A DNA stretch of 11,359 bases, taken from NCBI GenBank assembly GCA_905236195.1, contig CAJOOX010000069.1:1-11359 (forward strand). Direction: 5' to 3'. This stretch comes from an uncultured Bacteroidales bacterium. GTDB lineage: Bacteria; Bacteroidota; Bacteroidia; Bacteroidales; UBA3663. Both the position numbers and the translations under genes were made by a program. Below the pieces are notes generated by a model. It made no database searches and was not told the DNA's origin. It saw nothing but the letters and a program-made list of their open reading frames with translations. Shown here piece after piece: positions 6,032 to 11,359 of this stretch (positions are counted from its first letter, which is position 1; each line of letters starts with the position of its first letter).

Positions 6032-6646
6032 ATGGCAAATACACGCGCAGAACTGATAGAGGTGGCCCGCAAACTGTTCGTCAGTCAGGGTTTTGATGCT
6101 ACGACGATGTACGAGATCGCCGAACATTCCGGGCGTGGGCGTCGCACGCTCTATACTTATTTCCGTTCCAAGTCGGATATCTTCATGGCTGTGGTCGATG
6201 CCGAGGTGAACCGCCTGATAGAACGCATCGAGGAAATCCTGCCCCGCAACATACCCGCCGACGAGAAACTGAAGCTTTACATCGTGAACCGTCTGGATCA
6301 GGTGAAGGAGTCGGTTGTCAGAAACGGTACGCTCAAGGCGGAGTTCTTCCGCAACGTGATTCAGCTGGAGCATGCCCGTCGCAGGTTGGATAACCGTGAA
6401 CTGAATATCCTGCGTACGATTCTGCAGGAGGGTATAGAGCAGGGCATCTTTGATATCGACAATGCCTCGGTGGTGGCGGTCACCATCCACTATTCCCTGC
6501 GCGGACTCGACATCCCCAACATCCGCGGACAGTTCACAGCCCTGGGCGTTCCCACAGCCCGCCTGCGTGAAAGCATTTTCAAAATGATTTTCCAGGGAAT
6601 TGTGCGTAAACAACGTTATGTCAATGATTTAATCCTTAATAATTAA
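6032..6646 (+). CDS. TetR/AcrR-family transcriptional regulator
   Basis: A 204-residue protein. Residues 1-50 are the TetR DNA-binding domain: helix 1 TRAELIEVARKLFVSQGFDATTM, then the helix-turn-helix EIAEHSGRGRRTLYTYFRSKSDIF at about 28-51, ending in the family hallmark Y-x-Y-F-x-S-K. The C-terminal helical ligand and dimerisation domain is divergent as usual, so the effector is unreadable. ATG 6032 was chosen; a TTG at 6014 would add six residues but lies inside the inverted repeat and very near the transcription start. Only 7 nt separate it from fabG, so the two are co-transcribed. The pair suggests control of fatty-acid synthesis or a response to an acyl ligand, which is inference. A perfect palindrome over its own promoter fits autoregulation. 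Confidence 0.93.
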   Translation: MANTRAELIEVARKLFVSQGFDATTMYEIAEHSGRGRRTLYTYFRSKSDIFMAVVDAEVNRLIERIEEILPRNIPADEKLKLYIVNRLDQVKESVVRNGTLKAEFFRNVIQLEHARRRLDNRELNILRTILQEGIEQGIFDIDNASVVAVTIHYSLRGLDIPNIRGQFTALGVPTARLRESIFKMIFQGIVRKQRYVNDLILNN

Positions 6647-6653
6647 TTAAAAA

Positions 6654-7400
6654 ATGAAACTTCTCGAAGGAAAAGTCGCCCTCATTACGGGCGCAGCCCG
6701 AGGCATTGGCAAGGCCATTGCCCTCAAGTTTGCTGCTGAAGGCGCAGCTGTTGCTTTTACGGACCTTGTGATTGATGAGAACGGTCTGGCTACCCAGAAC
6801 GAAATCGCGGCCCTCGGTGTACAGGCCAAAGGATATGCTTCGAATGCGGCAGATTTCGCTGATACGGAACGTGTTGTGGCTGAGGTGAAGAATGACTTTG
6901 GACACATCGATATTCTGGTCAACAATGCCGGTATCACCAAGGATGGTCTGATGTTGCGCATGACCGAGGCCCAGTGGGATGCCGTCATCACAGTGAACCT
7001 CAAGTCGGCATTCAACTTCATCCATGCCTGTCTGCCCATCATGATGCGGCAGCGCGGCGGCAGCATCATCAACATGGCCTCTGTCGTAGGTGTTCACGGC
7101 AACGCCGGTCAGGCCAACTACGCTTCGTCGAAGGCCGGTCTGATAGCCCTGGCCAAGAGTGTTGCCCAGGAAATGGGGCCCAAGGGCATCCGTGCCAACG
7201 CCATCGCTCCCGGTTTCATTGAGACTGCTATGACGGCCCAGCTGCCCGAATCGGTACGTGCCGAGTGGATGACCAAGATCCCCGCCCGGCGCGGCGGCAA
7301 GCCCGAAGATATTGCCGATGTGGCAACCTTCCTCGCCTGCGATATGTCAAGCTACGTCACCGGTCAGGTTATCCAGGTCGACGGTGGCATGAATATGTAA
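6654..7400 (+). CDS. fabG: 3-oxoacyl-[acyl-carrier-protein] reductase
   Basis: A 248-residue classical short-chain dehydrogenase/reductase of standard FabG length. Rossmann loop TGAARGIG at 12-19, NNAG at 90-93, catalytic Asn115, Ser143 (INMASVVG), and Tyr156-x3-Lys160 (YASSK) are all present; the NAIAPGFIETAMT segment at 182-194 and the tail VTGQVIQVDGGMNM are typical of FabG. It would reduce 3-oxoacyl-ACP to 3-hydroxyacyl-ACP with NADPH in the fatty-acid elongation cycle in the cytoplasm. A start at 6654 is set by the short gap after tetR. The stop TAA shares its last base with the ATG of the next gene. Other SDR activities cannot be fully excluded, as FabG-like paralogues are common, but the motifs favour FabG. 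Confidence 0.9.
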   Translation: MKLLEGKVALITGAARGIGKAIALKFAAEGAAVAFTDLVIDENGLATQNEIAALGVQAKGYASNAADFADTERVVAEVKNDFGHIDILVNNAGITKDGLMLRMTEAQWDAVITVNLKSAFNFIHACLPIMMRQRGGSIINMASVVGVHGNAGQANYASSKAGLIALAKSVAQEMGPKGIRANAIAPGFIETAMTAQLPESVRAEWMTKIPARRGGKPEDIADVATFLACDMSSYVTGQVIQVDGGMNM

Positions 7401-8098
7401 TGAAAATCATTTACGAAGACAATCACATCGTGGCAGTTTCCAAAAACTGCCACGAAATCGTTCAGGGGGACAAGACCGGCGACGAACCGCTCTCCGAGAC
7501 GCTGAAGCGTCTCATCAAGGAGCGCGATGCCAAGCCCGGCAATGTCTTCCTGGGCGTCACTCACCGCCTCGACCGTCCGACCACGGGCATCGTCCTGTTT
7601 GCCAAGACTTCGAAGGCGCTGGAACGGCTGAACCGCATGTTCGCCAGCTCGGAAGTCCATAAGACCTACTGGGCCATTGTGCCGAATGTGTGGGCACAAA
7701 ACAAAGAACTCCCGCAGGAGCAGGAGTTGAAGCACTGGCTGGTGCGCCGCGAGGCGCAGAACCGTTCGTTTGCCTACGATGCGCCTCGTCCGGATGCCAA
7801 GGAGGCGCGTCTGCGTTATAAACTGTTGTCGGCCACCGAGCGTTATGCCCTGCTGGAGGTGCAGCTGTTTACGGGCCGGCATCATCAGATTCGCTGTCAG
7901 CTTTCGCACATCGGTCTGCCCATCAGGGGGGATTTGAAATACGGGGCACCGCGCAGCAATCCCGACGGCGGTATCTCGCTGCATGCGCGCCGTGTGAACT
8001 TCATCCATCCCGTCTCGCACAAGGAAATCACCCTCGAGGCACCTGTTCCGGAGGATAATCTGTGGAAGGCGCTGGAAGAGTTAAGTGCGAAGGGTTAG
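7400..8098 (+). CDS. RluA-family pseudouridine synthase
   Basis: A 232-residue protein that begins directly with the catalytic domain (MKIIYEDNHIVAVSKN) and lacks the N-terminal S4 RNA-binding domain of RluC/RluD-like members. The RluA signature HRLDRPTTG is at 55-63 with catalytic Asp58. The downstream motif TGRHHQIRCQLSHIGLPIRGDLKYG at 158-182 contains the conserved Arg and the H-Q-I-R element. It would isomerise uridine to pseudouridine in rRNA or tRNA; the target site cannot be predicted. The start overlaps the fabG stop by one base (TAATG), which points to translational coupling. The frame is open further upstream, but that part only re-reads fabG. The stop codon overlaps the NAD kinase stop codon on the other strand. 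Confidence 0.9.
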   Translation: MKIIYEDNHIVAVSKNCHEIVQGDKTGDEPLSETLKRLIKERDAKPGNVFLGVTHRLDRPTTGIVLFAKTSKALERLNRMFASSEVHKTYWAIVPNVWAQNKELPQEQELKHWLVRREAQNRSFAYDAPRPDAKEARLRYKLLSATERYALLEVQLFTGRHHQIRCQLSHIGLPIRGDLKYGAPRSNPDGGISLHARRVNFIHPVSHKEITLEAPVPEDNLWKALEELSAKG

Positions 8099-8901
8099 TG
8101 GGCAATGCCGCCCTGACCCCACATCAGTTTGGCCTTGAGCGTGTCGAAGAATGTGTGGCCTTTGCGACGTACGACACGAGTGTGGAACGGAGCGCGTGAC
8201 AGGACAAGCTCATCGTCGGTGGTGAGCGGTATGGCTACACCGTCTACAGCCACAAGGTAGAGCCCGTTGCGTGACTCGACCGAGATGTTCAGAATGGCGG
8301 AATCCCGGATGACCAGCGGCCGGGTCGTGAGCGAATGGGGTGCGATGGCTACGATTTCGAAACAGTTGGAATGTGGCTCCAGTATGGGGCCGCCTGCACT
8401 CATGGCGTAGGCTGTGGAGCCCGTGGGGGTTGCGATGCACAGCCCGTCGGCATCATAGGTGTTGAGCACCTCGCCGTCCACCTTCAGGGTCACCGACACC
8501 ATGGAACTCTGGTCGCGTTTCAGTACCGCCACTTCGTTGAGCGCAACCCGGTTGTAGGGTTCCGTGCGACCGGGTATCTCCATCTGAATCAGTGCCCTTT
8601 CCTCGACCGTGTACCTCTTGTCAATCAGAATCCCGGGCAGCGCTGTGTCGCTTTCTTCGAGCGAGATGTCGGTCAGGAATCCCAAATGTCCGGCATTGAT
8701 GCCCAGAATCGGAATGCCTTTGTCTCCGATGGCCGCCGCCGTACGCAGAAACGTACCGTCGCCGCCCACACTGATAGCCATATCCGCATCGTCGGGCGAG
8801 ACGGGGGAGGAGAGTACCGAAATCGAGGGCAAAGCCTGCAAAATCTGTTCAATTTTGCGGGTTGCTTCGGGGTTTGTAGCACCAAAAACGGCAATTTTCA
8901 T
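8095..8901 (-). CDS. nadK: NAD kinase
   Basis: A 268-residue protein. The diagnostic GGDGT is at 46-50 (ISVGGDGTFLRTA), followed by ILGINAGHLGFLTD at 65-78, LNEVAV at 121-126 with the Asn-Glu pair that binds NAD ribose, and DGLCIATPTGSTAYAMSAGGP at 152-172. Length and motif order match the PpnK/NadK family (usually about 270-300 residues), which phosphorylates NAD+ to NADP+ in the cytoplasm using ATP or polyphosphate. Its last bases overlap the RluA gene by 4 bp in convergent orientation, so transcripts meet here and no terminator hairpin fits between them. The exbB gene is divergent, 198 bp away. Functionally it supplies NADP(H), which FabG next door consumes, though on the opposite strand. 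Confidence 0.96.
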   Translation of the reverse strand: MKIAVFGATNPEATRKIEQILQALPSISVLSSPVSPDDADMAISVGGDGTFLRTAAAIGDKGIPILGINAGHLGFLTDISLEESDTALPGILIDKRYTVEERALIQMEIPGRTEPYNRVALNEVAVLKRDQSSMVSVTLKVDGEVLNTYDADGLCIATPTGSTAYAMSAGGPILEPHSNCFEIVAIAPHSLTTRPLVIRDSAILNISVESRNGLYLVAVDGVAIPLTTDDELVLSRAPFHTRVVRRKGHTFFDTLKAKLMWGQGGIAH

Positions 8902-8931
8902 TCGCTTTACATTTTTTTTAAGGAAATAATA

Positions 8932-8949
8932 TCGCTTAAGTCGCTTAAA
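8932..8949. repeat. Tandem 9-bp repeat upstream of the exbB promoter
   Basis: TCGCTTAAG (8932-8940) is followed at once by TCGCTTAAA (8941-8949). The repeat lies just before the -7 box at 8955, where a -33 element or an operator would sit, and 31-48 nt upstream of the nadK start on the other strand. Function unknown. Confidence 0.4.
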
Positions 8950-8954
8950 ATTCG

Positions 8955-8962
8955 TATCTTTG
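8955..8962 (+). promoter_or_regulatory. -7 promoter element of the exbB-exbD-tonB operon
   Basis: TATCTTTG is a perfect TAnnTTTG match and identical to the tetR box, again followed by CAC. Start of transcription near 8968-8970 would leave a leader of about 130 nt before the exbB ATG. No TTTG -33 is visible; the tandem TCGCTTAA repeat occupies that place. Confidence 0.65.
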
Positions 8963-8986
8963 CACCGTCTCTTTCAGACAGCAAAG
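8958..8986. promoter_or_regulatory. Inverted repeat over the exbB -7 box and transcription start
   Basis: CTTTGC (8958-8963) pairs with GCAAAG (8981-8986), and inside it GTCT (8967-8970) pairs with AGAC (8976-8979) around a CTTTC loop. The spacing of the outer arms is 17 nt, compared with 12 nt between the 9-bp arms at tetR. Either an operator or an early leader hairpin is possible. Confidence 0.4.
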
Positions 8987-9099
8987 GGCGAAATCCAGTT
9001 GCAAAGGTGAGAATAATTTTGAAAAAAAACAATTTTTTCTCCAGAAATCTTCACCAGCCGGTCCTATTTTATTTGCTTTTCTATTAATTATAATCAAAT
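8968..9099 (+). other. Leader region of the exbB operon
   Basis: About 130 nt without a credible reading frame. It holds a third GCAAAG copy at 9001-9006, a weak A/T hairpin (GAAAAAA 9021-9027 with TTTTTTC 9033-9039), and an AT-rich stretch before the ATG. I recognise no known riboswitch. Confidence 0.35.
9002..9033 (-). promoter_or_regulatory. Weak candidate promoter for nadK
   Basis: On the minus strand CACCTTTG (complement of 9002-9009) matches the TTTG part of the -7 box but lacks the TA. ATTG (complement of 9030-9033) lies 20 nt further upstream, the same element and spacing as at the GDE promoter. It would give a leader of about 95 nt that overlaps the exbB promoter. This is tentative. 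Confidence 0.25.
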
Positions 9100-9828
9100 A
9101 TGACATCTTTATTGACATCTTTATTCCTTCAGATTTCCATGCCGATGGCAGCATCGGACAGCATCGAAGCGCTCACGGCCACTCCCGTGCCTCAGGAGTC
9201 CGGCCTCTCCCTTTGGGACATGGCCCTCAACGGCGGTTGGATCATGATTCCCATCGCTCTTCTTTCCGTCATAGCCGTTTACATCTTTGTGGAGCGGTTC
9301 ATCGCCTTGCGGAAGGCCCGGAAGGATGCTCCCTATTTCATGGACCGCATCCGCGAGTATCTGGAGGACGGGAAACGGGATGCGGCCATCAAGGTCTGCG
9401 AGCAGACCCGTGCGCCCTATGCTGCCATGATTGAGAAGGGTATCATGCGTATCGGACATCCGGCTTCGGAAGTGCAGGCTGCCATCGAAAACGTAGGCAA
9501 CGTGCAGGTGGCCCAGATGGAAAAAGGCTTCACCATGTTGGCAACGGTGGCCTCCGGCGCTCCCATGATCGGCTTTCTGGGTACCGTGACCGGCATGATT
9601 CAGGCTTTCTACGATATGGCGAATGCAGGCAGCAATGTCGATATCACGCTCATTTCCGGCGGTATCTATCAGGCGCTGGTTACAACGGTGGCCGGTCTGG
9701 TCGTGGGTATTATCGCCCTCTTTGCCTACAATTATCTGAATACGCTCCTCGACCGCGTCGTCAACGAGATGGAGTCCAAGACGCTGGAATTCATGGACCT
9801 CGTGGAAACCAACGATAAAATCAAATAA
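9100..9828 (+). CDS. exbB: MotA/TolQ/ExbB proton channel family protein
   Basis: A 242-residue inner-membrane protein with three predicted transmembrane helices: about 47-66 (WIMIPIALLSVIAVYIFVE), 145-172 (TMLATVASGAPMIGFLGTVTG) and 186-212 (SGGIYQALVTTVAGLVVGIIAL). The GFLGTVTGMIQAF block and the GIYQALVTTVAGL helix are the family signature, and the large cytoplasmic loop lies between helices 1 and 2. It forms the stator pentamer of a proton-driven motor that powers TonB or TolA. The first residues (MTSLLTSLFLQISMPMAA) look like a signal or extra N-terminal segment, and their DNA is a 12-bp tandem duplication. A start at Met14 or Met16 is possible. It is the first gene of exbB-exbD-tonB; the gap to exbD is 3 nt. 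Confidence 0.92.
   Translation: MTSLLTSLFLQISMPMAASDSIEALTATPVPQESGLSLWDMALNGGWIMIPIALLSVIAVYIFVERFIALRKARKDAPYFMDRIREYLEDGKRDAAIKVCEQTRAPYAAMIEKGIMRIGHPASEVQAAIENVGNVQVAQMEKGFTMLATVASGAPMIGFLGTVTGMIQAFYDMANAGSNVDITLISGGIYQALVTTVAGLVVGIIALFAYNYLNTLLDRVVNEMESKTLEFMDLVETNDKIK
9101..9124. repeat. 12-bp tandem duplication at the exbB start
   Basis: TGACATCTTTAT occurs twice in direct tandem (9101-9112, 9113-9124), beginning at the second base of the ATG. It encodes the TSL-LTSL repetition in the first seven residues. Being four codons long, copy changes keep the frame. Confidence 0.85.
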
Positions 9829-9831
9829 GGT

Positions 9832-10245
9832 ATGGCTCTGAAACGAAGAAACAAGGTATCGGCTGCGTTCTCGATGTCGTCGATGACCGATGTCATCTTT
9901 CTGCTGCTGATTTTCTTCATGGTCACTTCGACGGTGGTGTTCCCCAATGCCATCAAGGTGCTTCTGCCCCAAAGCCAGAAACAGACTTCGGCCACACCCC
10001 TGGCAAGAGTGACCATCGATGCCGATCTCCGCTATTTCGTCGCGTTTGGCAATGAGCGTGAGACGGGCGTCCAGTTCGAGGAAATCACCCCCTGGCTGCA
10101 GAGTGTGGCCCAGCAGGCTCCCGAGATGTATGTCGCCCTCTATGCCGACGAGACGGTGCCCTACAAGGAGGTAGTGCGGGTGTTGGACATCGCGACGCGA
10201 AACAATTTCCGTATGGTTCTTGCCACAAGACCGTCCTCAGATTGA
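9832..10245 (+). CDS. exbD: ExbD/TolR family protein
   Basis: A 137-residue single-pass inner-membrane protein. A basic cytoplasmic start (MALKRRNKVSAAF) leads into the helix at about 19-37, which begins MSSMTDVIFLLLIFFMVTS with the proton-carrying Asp20 in the family position. The remainder is a small periplasmic domain. It pairs with the ExbB pentamer to couple proton flow to TonB/TolA movement. It starts 3 nt after exbB and its stop is 10 nt before the tonB ATG, so all three are one transcript. Length is normal for ExbD/TolR. Confidence 0.93.
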   Translation: MALKRRNKVSAAFSMSSMTDVIFLLLIFFMVTSTVVFPNAIKVLLPQSQKQTSATPLARVTIDADLRYFVAFGNERETGVQFEEITPWLQSVAQQAPEMYVALYADETVPYKEVVRVLDIATRNNFRMVLATRPSSD

Positions 10246-10255
10246 CCCGGAGCAT

Positions 10256-11080
10256 ATGAACGAAGAAAAGCGCAATCGCCTCATCAGTATGATTGCCACC
10301 GTCGTCATCCACGCGATGGTGGTCGGCCTGTTGCTGTGGTACACCCTCGATCTTCCCCCTCAGGCGGAGGAGAGCGGTGTGCTGCTCCTGCGTGTCGAGG
10401 GAATGGGACCCGGACCCGGCGAAGTGCTGAACAATACCCAGGCGCCTGAGGAGACCGCCGAGGCAACCCCTCCGGCACCGAGCGCCCCGGCTCCCGCTCC
10501 CCGGCAGCCGTCGCCCGAACCTCCGGCCATTACGCAGAATACCGAGCCGGCCCCGAGCCTTCCCTCTGCCGAAGAGAAGCAACGGGAGGAAGCCCAAAAA
10601 CAGGCCGAGGCAGAACGTCAGGCGCGCGAAGAAGCTGAGCGCAAGGCCCGTGAGGAAGCCGAACGCAAACGCAAGGAGGCCGAACAGATTGCCTCGCAGG
10701 TGGGCGGACTCTTTGCCCAGGGAACAGGAGGCGCCGGCGGAGAGAGCCCGGAAGGTTCGGCCCAGGGCAACAGCGACACAGGTGCCACTAAGGGTACTCC
10801 CGGCTGGGGTACCGTCGATTTGGGCGGCCGCGGTCTGAAGGGAAGTCTCCCCAAGCCGGCCTTCAATGTCAACGCATCGGGGATTGTTGTGGTGAGAATC
10901 ACCGTCAATGCGATGGGAAATGTGATGCAGGCTACTGTGCAGCCCAAAGGCACGACTACAGCAAACATGGATTTGCGTAAAGCCGCATGTGATGCAGCGC
11001 TCCGCACCAAGTTTGTCCGCAAGGACGGTTCTCCCACAATGACCGGCACCATTACCTACCGGTTCGACAGCAACAACTGA
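10256..11080 (+). CDS. tonB: TonB-family energy transducer with a TolA-like Glu/Ala/Lys-rich helix
   Basis: A 274-residue protein with three parts. Residues 9-30 are the membrane anchor (LISMIATVVIHAMVVGLLLW), which includes the His19 typical of TonB/TolA anchors. Residues 62-104 are Pro/Ala/Glu-rich, a periplasm-spanning segment as in TonB. Residues 105-146 are a charged helix (EEKQREEAQKQAEAERQ, then AREEAERK twice) as in TolA domain II. After a Gly-rich linker, residues 198-272 form a TonB C-terminal domain (KPAFNVNASGIVVVRITVNAMGNV, ending TMTGTITYRF). It takes energy from ExbB/ExbD and acts on outer-membrane partners. ATG 10256 was chosen: GGAG stands 4 nt upstream, whereas a TTG at 10220 would overlap exbD. 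Whether it acts as TonB or TolA is open. Confidence 0.85.
   Translation: MNEEKRNRLISMIATVVIHAMVVGLLLWYTLDLPPQAEESGVLLLRVEGMGPGPGEVLNNTQAPEETAEATPPAPSAPAPAPRQPSPEPPAITQNTEPAPSLPSAEEKQREEAQKQAEAERQAREEAERKAREEAERKRKEAEQIASQVGGLFAQGTGGAGGESPEGSAQGNSDTGATKGTPGWGTVDLGGRGLKGSLPKPAFNVNASGIVVVRITVNAMGNVMQATVQPKGTTTANMDLRKAACDAALRTKFVRKDGSPTMTGTITYRFDSNN
10571..10687 (+). repeat. Sequence encoding a TolA-like charged helical repeat
   Basis: Residues 106-144 are almost wholly Glu, Lys, Arg, Gln and Ala, with AREEAERK repeated in direct tandem at 123-138. This is a single long alpha-helix rather than a heptad-hydrophobic coiled coil. The DNA repeat is degenerate at third positions. Confidence 0.7.
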
Positions 11081-11130
11081 GCAAGAAATGGCTTATCTAT
11101 AATATGGGCAGGCGAATGTCCATTCATGCT

Positions 11131-11193
11131 CGTTTTCTCGCCAAGGCATAGCCGATGCAAGCATCGCTCTGCTCTTTTGGCTTAACGAAAACG
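11131..11193. repeat. Hairpin repeat, unit 1
   Basis: 63 nt. Paired arms from base to tip: CGTTTTC (11131-11137) with GAAAACG (11187-11193); GCCAA (11140-11144) with TTGGC (11177-11181); GGCATAG (11145-11151) with CTCTGCT (11167-11173), with one mismatch and one wobble; CGATG (11153-11157) with CATCG (11162-11166); apical loop CAAG (11158-11161). There are small asymmetric bulges (C11152, CTT at 11174-11176, TTAAC near the base). It is about 50 nt after the tonB stop. Confidence 0.85.
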
Positions 11194-11208
11194 TTCATTT
11201 TTCATGTT

Positions 11209-11271
11209 CGTTTTCTCGCCATGCCAAAACTCATGCAAGCATGGTTTTGGTCATTTGGCTTAACGAAAACG
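11209..11271. repeat. Hairpin repeat, unit 2
   Basis: 63 nt, in the same orientation as unit 1 and exactly 78 nt further on. Paired arms: CGTTTTC (11209-11215) with GAAAACG (11265-11271); GCCA (11218-11221) with TGGC (11256-11259); CCAAAAC (11224-11230) with GTTTTGG (11244-11250), perfect; CATG (11232-11235) with CATG (11240-11243); apical loop CAAG (11236-11239). Outer arms and tip are identical to unit 1, while the middle arms differ but still pair. Confidence 0.85.
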
Positions 11272-11359
11272 TTGGTTAATAATTGATGAATGATAATTAA
11301 AGGATGAATGTGAATAAGTGATGAGCTGATTTATTTCGTGTCGCGGGGAAATATCTGGA

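Larger units (their letters stand above)
11081..11359. other. Non-coding region after tonB
   Basis: 279 nt to the right edge without a credible gene on either strand. The main content is the pair of hairpin repeats at 11131-11193 and 11209-11271. The remainder (11272-11359) is AT-rich, with a short direct repeat GATGAATG at 11285-11292 and 11303-11310. No intrinsic terminator with a T run follows tonB; the hairpin repeats may end or protect the transcript. Confidence 0.6.

Noticed and set aside
8335..9087. Plus-strand frame of 250 codons across nadK and the divergent gap.
   Set aside because: Antisense to nadK, whose motifs are complete, and running through the promoter region.
10220..10255. 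Upstream TTG start that would extend the TonB protein by 12 residues into exbD.
   Set aside because: ATG 10256 has GGAG just upstream and gives a normal short cytoplasmic start before the anchor.
11131..11271. The two repeats read as a CRISPR array or integron attC sites.
   Set aside because: Only two units exist, the variable part lies inside each palindrome, and the 15-nt gap between units is too short for a CRISPR spacer. The attC core consensus GTTRRRY with its inverse was not found at the unit ends, and no integrase is seen.

Overview
The window looks like a chromosomal piece of a Bacteroidota genome, most likely order Bacteroidales. Three promoters carry a perfect match to the Bacteroidota -7 consensus TAnnTTTG and a fourth (upstream of the porin gene) does too. 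Shine-Dalgarno sequences are mostly absent, coding DNA is moderately GC-rich while gene borders are very AT-rich, and the gene families (OprP/OprO-like porin, GDE-GT4-GH57 glycogen cluster, TetR-FabG pair, ExbB-ExbD-TonB) are typical of that phylum. I cannot name the genus. No tRNA, rRNA, transposase or CRISPR array was seen.

Layout. (1) 1-565, minus: N-terminal part of an outer-membrane porin gene running off the left edge, with its own promoter. (2) 776-5811, minus: a probable operon read right to left as glycogen debranching enzyme (GDE), GT4 glycogen-synthase-like transferase, GH57 amylase-like protein, and rubredoxin, closed by a clear intrinsic terminator at 714-745. (3) 5812-6031: a divergent promoter region. 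A perfect 9-bp inverted repeat overlaps the -7 box of the rightward gene. (4) 6032-8098, plus: a tight TetR, FabG, RluA-type pseudouridine synthase operon. (5) 8095-8901, minus: NAD kinase, meeting the RluA gene tail to tail with a 4-bp overlap of stop codons. (6) 9100-11080, plus: ExbB, ExbD and a TonB/TolA-like energy transducer, behind a leader of about 130 nt. (7) 11081-11359: non-coding, dominated by two 63-nt hairpin-forming repeats in tandem with a 78-nt period.

How the genes work together. The leftward operon handles intracellular alpha-glucan: the GT4 enzyme probably builds chains, GDE removes branches, and the GH57 protein seems to be a relative that lost both catalytic residues and gained a coiled coil plus a histone-like Lys/Ala tail. 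The GDE ends in eight glutamines. Both tails are candidates for non-catalytic or scaffolding roles. FabG belongs to fatty-acid elongation and is probably controlled with or by the adjacent TetR protein. ExbB/ExbD/TonB form a proton-driven envelope motor.

Most interesting: the tandem hairpin repeats after tonB, whose arms changed in a compensatory way while apical loop and base stayed fixed; and the apparently inactive GH57 protein with a basic tail.
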